NCBI GenBank assembly: GCA_016296785.1
Contig: JAEDHX010000019.1
Location: 1-27,502, forward strand
Direction of reading: 5' to 3'
DNA length: 27,502 nucleotides
From: Coprococcus sp.
GTDB lineage: Bacteria > Bacillota > Clostridia > Lachnospirales > Lachnospiraceae
Below are positions 8,211-16,708 of this stretch, piece after piece. The notes below the pieces were generated by a model, which saw nothing but the letters and a program-made list of their open reading frames with translations, made no database searches and was not told where the DNA came from. Within the stretch, counting starts at the first letter, position 1. Every line of letters starts with the position of its first letter. A program made the translations under genes and the position numbers.

Positions 8211-9590
8211 TTATGCACCTAATAAAAATGCCACATATCCCTTCTTAGTTTCATATATATCTGCCTTTGAAGTTATCTCCCATGGCGCATGCATATTAAG
8301 AACGGCAACACCACAATCAACAACCTCCATGCCATAAAGTGACAATATATAAGCAATTGTTCCACCGCCGCCTATATCAACCTTGCCAAGCTCTGCAGTC
8401 TGGTAGCAAACACCTGCATCCTCTAATATCTTTCTTATTGCTGCAAGATATTCAGCATTTGCATCATTTGAATTTGATTTACCTCTTGCACCTGTAAACT
8501 TATTGAATACCATACCCTCTCCAAATATAGCTGCATTTTTCTTATCAAATGAATTTGCAAATGTTGGATCAAAGCAGGCTGATACATCTGATGAAAGCAT
8601 TCTTGAAGCTGCAAGACACCTTCTAAGCTTAATATCACTGTATGAACCCATTGCATTAAGAATCTCAGCTACCATATTCTCAAAGAAATGAGACCTCATT
8701 CCGGTTGCACCAACGCTACCTATCTCTTCCTTATCAGTAAGAAGACAGCAGGTTGTCTTATCAGGAGTCTCTGCCTCAAGCATGGCAACAAGAGATGTGT
8801 AAGCACACACTCTGTCATCCTGACCATAAGCCATAATCATACTCTTATCTAAACCACAATCTCTTGCCTTACCTGCAGGAACGATTTCAAGTTCTGCAGA
8901 CATGAAGTCCTCTTCCTTAAATCCATATTTTTTCTTAATTATAGCAAGAACATTCTTCTTGACTGATTCTTTCTCTTCGCCCTTAAGAGGCTTACTTCCA
9001 AATAATATATCAAGATCCTCGCCTTCAATTACTACATTTGCCTTCTTGTCCATCTGTGACTGGGCAAGATGAATAAGCAAATCAGTTACACAAAATACAG
9101 GATCATTCTTATCCTCACCAATATTTATGTCGATAACTTCACCATTTGTCTTGGCAACAACACCATGAATGGCAAGCGGCAAAGTAACCCACTGATACTT
9201 CTTAATTCCACCATAGTAGTGTGTATCAAGATAAGCAAAGCCATCCTTTTCGTATAATGGATTCTGCTTAACATCCATTCTAGGCGAATCAATATGTGCA
9301 CCAAGAATGTTCATACCATCTTCAATATCCTTTTTTCCTATATTAAACAATGCAACAGTCTTATCCATCCATACGGCATAAACCTTATCGCCTGTCTTAA
9401 GCTTTGTTTTATCCTTAATAATATCATTAATATCAACATATCCGGCTTTCTTTGCAAGCTTAACTATTTCTTTTACACATTCTCTCTCTGTTTTACCTTT
9501 ATCAAGAAAGTCTCTATAATCCTTACAGAGCTTCTCAAGCTCTTCAAGCTCTCCCTTACCATATTTACTCCATGCATTCACGTTATTCAT
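8211..9590 (-). CDS. M18-family aminopeptidase
   Basis: A zinc metallopeptidase of 459 residues that removes N-terminal amino acids from peptides, most likely in the cytoplasm. The M18 landmarks are present: GAHIDSPR (His99, Asp101), GQDDR near 257, TDKEEIGS with the catalytic Glu288 and ligand Glu289, SSDVSA with Asp335, the GGGG-containing turn near 407, and NMHAPWE with His434 near the C-terminus. ATG 9590 is chosen because AAAGGGAG lies 7 bases upstream; an earlier in-frame ATG at 9608 is itself part of that site. It lies 26 bp after the ABC permease and 3 bp before the kinase. Why an aminopeptidase travels with an exporter and a sensor is unknown; peptide handling is a guess. Confidence 0.93.
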   Translation of the reverse strand: MNNVNAWSKYGKGELEELEKLCKDYRDFLDKGKTERECVKEIVKLAKKAGYVDINDIIKDKTKLKTGDKVYAVWMDKTVALFNIGKKDIEDGMNILGAHIDSPRMDVKQNPLYEKDGFAYLDTHYYGGIKKYQWVTLPLAIHGVVAKTNGEVIDINIGEDKNDPVFCVTDLLIHLAQSQMDKKANVVIEGEDLDILFGSKPLKGEEKESVKKNVLAIIKKKYGFKEEDFMSAELEIVPAGKARDCGLDKSMIMAYGQDDRVCAYTSLVAMLEAETPDKTTCCLLTDKEEIGSVGATGMRSHFFENMVAEILNAMGSYSDIKLRRCLAASRMLSSDVSACFDPTFANSFDKKNAAIFGEGMVFNKFTGARGKSNSNDANAEYLAAIRKILEDAGVCYQTAELGKVDIGGGGTIAYILSLYGMEVVDCGVAVLNMHAPWEITSKADIYETKKGYVAFLLGA

Positions 9591-9616
9591 ATTAATTCTC
9601 CCTTTCATATCAGTTT

Positions 9617-11275
9617 CTATAATTCTTTTTGCAAATTCCTTATTGTATATTTTACCGAGGTTTTGCTTATTCTATAACAGGCAAAACCAATTACTATAAG
9701 ATATATTGCAAATATTAATCGTGTGCTAAATCTAGTATATCTAAAAAGTATCCATCCAACTATACAAAGGAACATGGCAATTAGTATTGCTATAGCCATA
9801 TTAAAGAAAGCATTGAGATTGCCCCTAAGAGCCCCATATTCATCTTCCCAGTCAAGTCTTGGATGGGTGGCATCAAGCATTATTCCAATGTATGTACATA
9901 TTACCACTGACATCATACCAATAACAACAAAATATATACTGGTAAGCAATGAACACTTCATAAAAATACATATCATAATAACAGATATAGCAACAGTTAT
10001 ACCACTATATACTATACTTACAAGTGCTTTCACACCAATTTGTTTCTTGTATTCATATGGCACATGCTTTATAAAAGAAAAATGTGCTCCTTCTCTTGTA
10101 AATGACGTTGCTGCTATGCTATTCATTGCAGTAGCAAAAAATGAAATTGCTATAACCATTATTAATACAATTACATCAGATAAAACAAAGCCTTTTGTAA
10201 ACACCTGCTTAAACGAATCCATAAAGCTCTTCGTAGCCGGCATAAAGAACAATGCTACTACTAATATCGGCCAAATAAAGTTTACAACAACACAGTATTT
10301 TCTATAGGCCGGTGTTCTATACAAGAGCTTACACTCTTTTATAAAATACGCTTTAAAAGGAGAAACCTTTTCATATCTGATCTCCTCTCTAAGCTTCCTT
10401 CTGCTTCCCATTCTTCCATTTGAAGAAACAAGAAACACACCCTTTAGATACAAGGCATTACCAAGTAATAATAGCACTGCAATCATCACTACATTAATAA
10501 GAATAAACAAGCCAAGATAAACAATACTGTTACTGCTTAATGCTTTCAGGAAAAGTGGAACTGTAAAGAAAATCTTGCCCATAACCTCAATAAATATATT
10601 ATTTCCGGCCATCATAGAATCAATGTATGAATTTACACTTATACTGTCAAGCTGTACAAATGACAATACAAACAAGCCTGCAAATACTAACGACACAAGA
10701 CCTACCATAAAATCTACATTCTTTAGAAGTCTTGCTCTGTTAAAAAATGCCATAATAACAAGGCAGAATATACCACAATAAACTAGTGGCAAAACAGGAA
10801 TCAAAAATACACCAATTATGGCGGTAATTAATGAAACCGGACGCACTCCTGCTGCTATAAAATAACCAACAAAACCACAAAATAGTATTAAGAACTCCAT
10901 AACACTTTCAGCAAAGTACACATGTGTAAACTTAGCTGCAACAAGTGATGATGGCTTAATCGGAAGTGGCAACAAATGCTGTAAATCCGAAGAGAAATAC
11001 ATTACATTAAAGATAACCATTATACTGAAAATTACACCAAATACAGACATAAGCTGTACTATAATTTCCAGGCCTTCAGTTGTTCCTCCTGCTTCAATAA
11101 GTGCCTGGGTCATAATATAAACAATAAACCCAACAATAAAGCAGCAAGGAATCATAATCAAACCAAGGGCAAGCATTCCCATAATTCTGTAGTTTTTCGC
11201 TTTCTTGCCTTCCTTTGGCATATCCATGTCATTATTTTTAGTAATGGCTTTTAAAAGTAACAGATATTCTTTCAT
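9617..11275 (-). CDS. ABC-2 type exporter permease
   Basis: A 552-residue integral membrane protein with about 12 hydrophobic segments, the first near residues 32-55 and the last near 520-540. A soluble stretch in the middle (GRMGSRRKLREEIRYEKVSPF, about residues 288-308) precedes FKAYFIKECKLLYRTPAYR, a helix-and-anchor pattern common in large putative ABC exporter subunits. It follows the ATPase gene by 17 bp, so the two should form one transporter that moves something out of the cell. The substrate cannot be read from sequence. The frame extends one codon to a TTG at 11278, but ATG 11275, 5 bases from AGGAG, is the better start. Confidence 0.88.
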   Translation of the reverse strand: MKEYLLLLKAITKNNDMDMPKEGKKAKNYRIMGMLALGLIMIPCCFIVGFIVYIMTQALIEAGGTTEGLEIIVQLMSVFGVIFSIMVIFNVMYFSSDLQHLLPLPIKPSSLVAAKFTHVYFAESVMEFLILFCGFVGYFIAAGVRPVSLITAIIGVFLIPVLPLVYCGIFCLVIMAFFNRARLLKNVDFMVGLVSLVFAGLFVLSFVQLDSISVNSYIDSMMAGNNIFIEVMGKIFFTVPLFLKALSSNSIVYLGLFILINVVMIAVLLLLGNALYLKGVFLVSSNGRMGSRRKLREEIRYEKVSPFKAYFIKECKLLYRTPAYRKYCVVVNFIWPILVVALFFMPATKSFMDSFKQVFTKGFVLSDVIVLIMVIAISFFATAMNSIAATSFTREGAHFSFIKHVPYEYKKQIGVKALVSIVYSGITVAISVIMICIFMKCSLLTSIYFVVIGMMSVVICTYIGIMLDATHPRLDWEDEYGALRGNLNAFFNMAIAILIAMFLCIVGWILFRYTRFSTRLIFAIYLIVIGFACYRISKTSVKYTIRNLQKEL

Positions 11276-11292
11276 CAATGCTCCTATTATAC

Positions 11293-12018
11293 TTATTTAT
11301 CAGTAGTTGTCATTTCAATAAATATATCCTCAAGTGACTTGTTTTTATGAGTTTCAACAAGATTATCAAGTGTTCCCTGATAAATGTCTTTACCTTTCTT
11401 TATCATGATAATCTCATCGCAAAGCTTCTCAGCTACTTCAAGTACATGCGTAGAGAAGAATACGCAATTTCCTTCATCAGCATGCTCTCTCATCATCTTC
11501 TTCAATTCATATGCAGCATTAGGATCAAGTCCTGTCATAGGCTCATCAAGAATCCATACAGGAGGCTTATGAACAAGTGCAGCAATAACCATCATCTTCT
11601 GTCTCATTCCATGTGAATAGCTTACCATCTGTTTATTAAGGCTATCCTCCATACCAAAGCGTTCTGCCATCTCCTGCATACGTTCTTTTCTATCATTCTC
11701 AGAGACACCATATATATCAGCAATGAAATTAACATACTCAGCACCTGTAAGCCTCAAGAATATATCAGGATTATCAGCAATATATCCAACAGACCTCTTA
11801 GCCTTAATTGGTTCCTTCTCAATATCAATTCCATCTATCACTATATTGCCTTTTGTCGGCTTAATAATTCCAGTAAGCATCTTTATCGTAGTCGTCTTAC
11901 CGGCACCATTTTGTCCAACAAACCCAACTATCTCGCCCTTCTTTATATGAAAGCTCAGATTGTCAACAGACACAAAATCTGTTCCAAACACCTTAGTTAA
12001 TCCCTCTGCCTTTATCAT
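11293..12018 (-). CDS. ABC transporter ATP-binding protein
   Basis: A 241-residue cytoplasmic ATPase subunit. Walker A is GQNGAGKTT (35-43), a Q-loop region follows (IADNPDIF near 80), the signature is YSHGMRQKM (134-142, SHGMR in place of LSGGQ as in many ABC-2 exporters), Walker B is WILDEPMTGLDP (155-166), and the switch His is in FSTHVLE near 190. It most resembles the drug/bacteriocin-exporter subclass (CcmA/YhaQ-like). It is the first gene of the row exporter, aminopeptidase, kinase. The start ATG has AAAGGAG and AAGGCGG upstream, and a strong promoter lies about 40 bp before it. Confidence 0.95.
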   Translation of the reverse strand: MIKAEGLTKVFGTDFVSVDNLSFHIKKGEIVGFVGQNGAGKTTTIKMLTGIIKPTKGNIVIDGIDIEKEPIKAKRSVGYIADNPDIFLRLTGAEYVNFIADIYGVSENDRKERMQEMAERFGMEDSLNKQMVSYSHGMRQKMMVIAALVHKPPVWILDEPMTGLDPNAAYELKKMMREHADEGNCVFFSTHVLEVAEKLCDEIIMIKKGKDIYQGTLDNLVETHKNKSLEDIFIEMTTTDK

Positions 12019-12057
12019 ATATTCCGCCTTCTCCTTTGCGTTTAATTACTCCACCCC

Positions 12058-12086
12058 ATTATAACAATTTACACCCCATTTTACAA
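12058..12086 (-). promoter_or_regulatory. Sigma-A promoter of the ABC exporter row
   Basis: On the minus strand a -35 box TTGTAA (12081-12086) is separated by exactly 17 bases from a perfect -10 box TATAAT (12058-12063), about 40 bp before the ATPase start. A 9-base direct repeat, caccccatt on the plus strand, occurs at 12052-12060 and 12072-12080, one copy touching the -10 box and one in the spacer. The 20-bp period puts the copies on one face of the helix, as expected for an operator. Confidence 0.65.
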
Positions 12087-12090
12087 GCAC

Positions 12091-12339
12091 TCGCCATGGG
12101 GACAGGTCCCGTGGCAAATATATACCGGACGAACTTCTAAGGGGTAATTAGTATAGTTGTTTTTCGGACCGCTTGCGCTTTAGTATAATACGTAATGGTA
12201 CTAAACTCATAACGACTAACGTCGCTATTCGTTAAGTACCAACGTATTATAATATCCTCAAAACAATCTATACTACTTACCCCTTAGAAGTTCTGTCTAC
12301 GGCAAAGCTAAGTTGCCGCGGGACCTGTCCCCGTGGCGA
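12091..12339. mobile_element. MITE-like long inverted repeat with REP-type ends
   Basis: This ~250-bp intergenic block is one imperfect palindrome. The outer arms tcgccatggggacaggtc.. (12091-12117) and ..gacctgtccccgtggcga (12313-12339) match at 25 of 27 positions, and each is itself a small palindrome. The inner arms gaacttctaaggggtaa.. (12131-12164) and ..ttaccccttagaagttc (about 12260-12293) match over about 34 bases with one mismatch and one bulge. A third pair (tataatacgt near 12185, acgtattata near 12243) surrounds a small central hairpin (cgactaacgtcg, about 12213-12224). There is no coding frame of note. The shape is that of a non-autonomous element; no transposase is in the window. 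The right end overlaps the 3' end of the Lgt-like gene. Confidence 0.8.
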
Positions 12340-13013
12340 ATTTTAAAAATTAAGCATATGGATGAAAATACAAATAATATTATTGCACCTAGCTGGACAC
12401 CTGTAATAGGGCTTGTTGCTACTGCATTTGTTCGAGTATCTTCTATAAAGAATTCCGATATGAAGATAACTACAGCAAATGCAATATAGAATGCATAATA
12501 AAAAGTTTTTTCTTTTTTTACACAATATAAAATCAATCCGATTATGACTGCCATGCAACACATCTCTACAATCTGGCTTGGAAATCGCTTATTCCAGGCT
12601 TCAATTATCTTACCGTTGCAACAGCCGTTCATGAAGCATGAAAGTCTGTTAAAAAAATGCTGTATTGCCAGATACAAAACTACTGAATTACGTGCCTGTA
12701 ACTCGCATTCCTTTGCTTTCCAAAAGAAGAAAAATACTATCTCCATCAAGACCGCGGTAACTAATACTCGTCCTAAGAAATGTGTGGCATTGCCGTCACC
12801 ATTTCGAAAAATACCTTTTATAAACTTTGCAAATGGTACACTAAGTCCCATTATTGCCATAACAATAACAACGATTTTCCATCTAAACTTCTCAGCTAAG
12901 CACTTTTTGTCAAGAACAAGATACATTGCAAATGCACCAAGCAATGTACCTAAATTAATAAACAGCTTATAGCTTTCTATCACAAATCTACCAATTTGTA
13001 TGTATGGAACCAT
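12297..13013 (-). CDS. Divergent Lgt-family (prolipoprotein diacylglyceryl transferase-like) membrane protein
   Basis: A 238-residue protein with about seven hydrophobic segments. The motif HFFNRLSCFMNGCCNGK (about 118-134), followed by RFPSQIVEM, matches the Lgt signature GRxxCFxNGCCxG and its FPSQ(L)YE continuation seen in clostridial Lgt proteins; EFFIEDTR near 190 matches the later EFxRxDxR element. Canonical Lgt moves diacylglycerol from phosphatidylglycerol to a lipobox Cys. Here the Gly of GR is replaced by Asn and the usual YGGL loop is not obvious, so this is a paralogue whose substrate may differ. It starts 3 bp after the NRPS stop (AGAGAGG as ribosome site), so the two are coupled. 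The last 13 residues (RHGDRSRGNLALP) are encoded by the REP-type end of the neighbouring element. Confidence 0.8.
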   Translation of the reverse strand: MVPYIQIGRFVIESYKLFINLGTLLGAFAMYLVLDKKCLAEKFRWKIVVIVMAIMGLSVPFAKFIKGIFRNGDGNATHFLGRVLVTAVLMEIVFFFFWKAKECELQARNSVVLYLAIQHFFNRLSCFMNGCCNGKIIEAWNKRFPSQIVEMCCMAVIIGLILYCVKKEKTFYYAFYIAFAVVIFISEFFIEDTRTNAVATSPITGVQLGAIILFVFSSICLIFKIRHGDRSRGNLALP

Positions 13014-13016
13014 TTT

Positions 13017-16000
13017 TTACCTCTCTTTATCAAATAGTCTTCTTATTGCTTCAGCAATCTCTTTTTTCTTACTATCTAAGAAAAAATGATATTCGTTCCT
13101 AAATATAATTCTTCTGACCGGTCCTCTAAGGTATTCTCGCCATATTTTCCATCTGCGTTTGCAACCATATGTAAGAATATCTCTGTCCCCAAACATAAGA
13201 ATTACTTTTTTAGCAGAAAGTAAATGTTGCTGATTAAAATAATCAAAAAACAAATCACTATCCTTTCTAAAAATCTTTATCATTTCCTCTGATACTTCAA
13301 TTTTTTCTCTATGTAGATAATGAATCACGCGCACAATTCCATTATCTCCTAATTTAGACCATGGAGACTTTGCCGGACATTTAGACCTTTTAGGTGGGAT
13401 AGCTGCACAAAGTACTATTCCTAATACGCGCTTTTTATTTTTGATATTTTCATACGTTTTCATAGCCAATGATGTTCCTGTACAGTATCCAAGTAACACG
13501 GTTTCATCATATTTGTCAACAAGATAATCAATATATGTAGAATGCGTGACACAAAAATCAATATCTACCTTTGCAAACTCTTTTGCAAGTTCTTTATATG
13601 CATCTGCTGTACCTGCCGCATACGGGAAGGCAATGACTATTTTTGAAGAATTTTTCTTACAAAGCCACTGCACCTTATATTTCCTGCATGTAACAATTTT
13701 CTCAATTGTTTTATGTTCATAGAATTCCTCAGGTGAGTAACTAAATCCATTTTCCTCCAACTCAATTATAACTTCCATAAGTTTTATGGAATCAAGACCT
13801 GCATAGAAAATATTTTCATCAACAGAAAGCACTTCGCCTAGAGCATGTTCTATACATAATAGCATGACCTTCTCTTCATCATTTTTCGGTAATTTCACCG
13901 CTCTTTTATTGTCATTCATTTTCAAATATTCCTGCAAATACTTATAATCCGTTTTTCCATTTTCAGTCAGCGGAATATTTTCTATCAAAATGAATTTTGT
14001 TGGAATGCTATAGTATGGCAAATCATTTGCAATCTTTTTATCAATATCAGTGACTTCGTTATTAGCCATGTAAAATGCTATCAGCTGATTATTCGACATT
14101 ACAACTGCCGCTCTGACAATATCCTTTATATCAAGAATTGCATTTTCAATCTGTTGCAAATCAACACGCATACCATTAACCTTGCACTGCTGGTCAAGTC
14201 TCCCTCTATAATATACCATACCATCATAACCAAGCATAGCCTGGTCACCTGTTATATACTTCCTTGTATCAGATGACTCATCGTAATAATAGTTACCCGA
14301 ATCGTATCCATAATAGCCCTTACCAACTAAGATACCGCCAATTACAAGATTGCCTTCAACGCCTACAGGAAGAAGCCTGTTACTATCATCTAAGACCTCA
14401 ATTGTTGTGCCGGGAAGCGGTCTTCCAATAGGGACCGGATCCTTTGTGCCATTACAATCATAATATGTTACATCGATAGTACATTCTGTCGGTCCATATA
14501 AATTGTGAAGCTTTGCTGATTCAAAAATCTTATAGAACTGCTTAACTAGCGCAAATGGTAGTGCCTCTCCACTTGAATATACATGTCTAAGCTTTGTAAG
14601 CTTAATGCTATTTCTTTCAACATAAGAAAGAAATGGTCCTAACATAGAAGGAACAAAATGTACAGTTTGTACAGCTCCCTTAGCAAGTGCATTTGCAATT
14701 GAAGCAGGATTTGAACGTTCCTTATCCGGAAGCAAATACAAAATCTCACCAGACACGAGTGGCAAGAAGAACTCCCACATAGAAACATCAAATGTATATG
14801 CCGCCTTCTGCATTACTGTACCACATTCTCCATACTTATCTAGCATCCATTTTACTCTATGCGCAAGTGAGCCATGAGAAATCATTACAAGCTTTGATTC
14901 GCCCGTTGTACCTGACGTATACATTCCATAGGCAGTCATTTCCGGACTTATACCGGATAGCCGTTTATTATTATCTTTATCTTGAGCAGATTCTTTTGCA
15001 ATGTTGTATAAAACAGCTTCTTTTGCAATTTCATTTGTGATTATTATAGGGCAAATCTCTCTTATTCTGCCAATTCGCTGTTCTGATTCTGACATAGCAA
15101 TGGGAATAAATGCTGCTCCGGCCTTCCATATGCCAAGAAATACTATTGGCAATAATTCAGATACCTCCATCCTAACAGAAACAAAATTTCCCTTCTTAAC
15201 ATTTTTAGAATACAGGTAATTCGCAACATTATCAGCCATAGAAAGCATTTCCGGATATGATATTTTATTACATACTTCTTGAGTATTATATACGACAGCA
15301 ATCTTATCTGTCTGATTTGCATAATCACTAATGCAATCAAGCAATATTTTATCAGGTATCTCAAATGCTCTCTCAGAGTTTAAGTTATTCCATGCTATTT
15401 CATCTGTTTCTGTCAATATAGATATATCTGAAACAAATGACTCTTCCATTCCCTGCTCAAGAATAATTAATAAACGCTTATATATATTCTCAACTTCCTC
15501 ATTCGAAAATAATTCTGTTTGATACTGAATATCGATTCTAATCGAATTATCCATATCATTTATATAATAACGAATTGGCAGTTCCTGGTTATTATTATAT
15601 ATTTCATCTTGTTCGACACCTTTACCTGAAGGTAGCAATTTATCATTTCTATAAGAAACAGCTGTATCGAAAAAGGTATTTGCAATTTTCTCTTCTCGGA
15701 GGAATTCCATAAATGACGCTGATGAATAACGCATCATTTCAAACAAAATACTATTTACTCTCTTGCACTGCATGGCAAAAGAAAGTTTCTCAGAAATATC
15801 AAAAAAAACCGGCATCTGATTAACTCTAATTCCCGCCATGTTCATATCTTTTTTTCTTCGATTAATCATGCTTCTACCAAAGCAAACCTTGTTGCTACCT
15901 GTTGTTTTTGATGCATATATGCCAAGCATGGTATAAAATAGCGATTCAAATGATACATTTGTCTGAATTAAATATGATGACACTTTGTCATAAAAATCAC

Positions 16001-16673
16001 CAGTAATATAGAATGTTCTATGACCTACCCCAATATTTCCAAAATTCGTTTTTCGGATCTTCCAATTATCAGGCATTTGGTTAGGCACTACTTGTTTGAA
16101 CCATCTATTCTCACGTTCTGAATTATGCTCCTCGTGCCTCATACATTCTATATAACCATAATCCTTCTCCAGTTCAATTTCTTTTCCATCAAGGAAACCC
16201 TGATAATAATCAATATATCGTTTCAAAGTTAAAACAAAGCTATAACCATCTACAATAATATGGTGAACCTTCATATAAATAGAGACATAATCATCATTTG
16301 CCCAATACCTTAGCTCGCATAGAGGATTATTATACAAATTAAATGGAGAACTCATCCATTCTCTTAATTCAGCATTTGTTGGTACTTCATCTCCATCCCA
16401 CTTGCTAATCACGATATGCTCATCCGATAGATATGGTGTGTTATTGGTATCTATACGAATATGATATGAGGCAATATCATTCACTGCCTGTTGCATCGCT
16501 TTTACAGGCAAATGCGAATCTATAACTTGTCTTTCACATATTCTGCCACCTATATTACAAACACCCCTATCTTTATAAAGCATTTGAATATCCATTATCT
16601 GTAATTGTTCCCTAGTAAAAAAAAGCTTATCCATATTCTTTCTAAAAAAGCAGACGAACGAATAATCATTCAT
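13017..16673 (-). CDS. Single-module NRPS, C-A-T-TE, predicted to activate serine
   Basis: A 1218-residue nonribosomal peptide synthetase. The condensation domain (about 15-420) has VHHIIVDGYS with catalytic His138. The adenylation domain (about 440-915) has MYTSGTTGESK (A3), NLYGPTE (A5), YITGDQ (A7), YRGRLDQQCKVNGMR (A8) and LTENGKTDY (A10, Lys907). The thiolation domain has AGLDSIKLM with phosphopantetheine Ser962. The thioesterase (about 1010-1210) has FPYAAGTADAY, GYCTG with Cys1064 as likely nucleophile, FGDRD near 1163 and YHFFL with His1196. Reading the pocket by hand gives D629 V630 W633 H672 Y699 S701 L725 I733 D734 K907, close to the EntF serine code. The domain order is also that of EntF. 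It lies 35 bp after the PPC-repeat gene and 3 bp before the Lgt-like gene. The acyl donor for the condensation domain is not identified. ATG 16673 has AAGGA 10 bases upstream. Confidence 0.95.
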   Translation of the reverse strand: MNDYSFVCFFRKNMDKLFFTREQLQIMDIQMLYKDRGVCNIGGRICERQVIDSHLPVKAMQQAVNDIASYHIRIDTNNTPYLSDEHIVISKWDGDEVPTNAELREWMSSPFNLYNNPLCELRYWANDDYVSIYMKVHHIIVDGYSFVLTLKRYIDYYQGFLDGKEIELEKDYGYIECMRHEEHNSERENRWFKQVVPNQMPDNWKIRKTNFGNIGVGHRTFYITGDFYDKVSSYLIQTNVSFESLFYTMLGIYASKTTGSNKVCFGRSMINRRKKDMNMAGIRVNQMPVFFDISEKLSFAMQCKRVNSILFEMMRYSSASFMEFLREEKIANTFFDTAVSYRNDKLLPSGKGVEQDEIYNNNQELPIRYYINDMDNSIRIDIQYQTELFSNEEVENIYKRLLIILEQGMEESFVSDISILTETDEIAWNNLNSERAFEIPDKILLDCISDYANQTDKIAVVYNTQEVCNKISYPEMLSMADNVANYLYSKNVKKGNFVSVRMEVSELLPIVFLGIWKAGAAFIPIAMSESEQRIGRIREICPIIITNEIAKEAVLYNIAKESAQDKDNNKRLSGISPEMTAYGMYTSGTTGESKLVMISHGSLAHRVKWMLDKYGECGTVMQKAAYTFDVSMWEFFLPLVSGEILYLLPDKERSNPASIANALAKGAVQTVHFVPSMLGPFLSYVERNSIKLTKLRHVYSSGEALPFALVKQFYKIFESAKLHNLYGPTECTIDVTYYDCNGTKDPVPIGRPLPGTTIEVLDDSNRLLPVGVEGNLVIGGILVGKGYYGYDSGNYYYDESSDTRKYITGDQAMLGYDGMVYYRGRLDQQCKVNGMRVDLQQIENAILDIKDIVRAAVVMSNNQLIAFYMANNEVTDIDKKIANDLPYYSIPTKFILIENIPLTENGKTDYKYLQEYLKMNDNKRAVKLPKNDEEKVMLLCIEHALGEVLSVDENIFYAGLDSIKLMEVIIELEENGFSYSPEEFYEHKTIEKIVTCRKYKVQWLCKKNSSKIVIAFPYAAGTADAYKELAKEFAKVDIDFCVTHSTYIDYLVDKYDETVLLGYCTGTSLAMKTYENIKNKKRVLGIVLCAAIPPKRSKCPAKSPWSKLGDNGIVRVIHYLHREKIEVSEEMIKIFRKDSDLFFDYFNQQHLLSAKKVILMFGDRDILTYGCKRRWKIWREYLRGPVRRIIFRNEYHFFLDSKKKEIAEAIRRLFDKER

Positions 16674-16708
16674 CTGCTTTTATTCCTTTTATATATTTAC
16701 AATTAAAA

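Noticed and set aside
9723..10307. A 194-codon plus-strand frame opposite the ABC permease
   Set aside because: It mirrors the hydrophobic codons of the permease; no start signal.
12091..12339. CRISPR repeat or riboswitch as explanation of the repeat block
   Set aside because: There are no regularly spaced repeats with unique spacers and no known riboswitch core; the layers are inverted, as in a MITE.
13017..16673. Enterobactin-type siderophore synthesis
   Set aside because: The module resembles EntF in order and serine code, but no entA-C, entE or entB-like gene or siderophore receptor is in the window, and the thioesterase is not of the EntF type.
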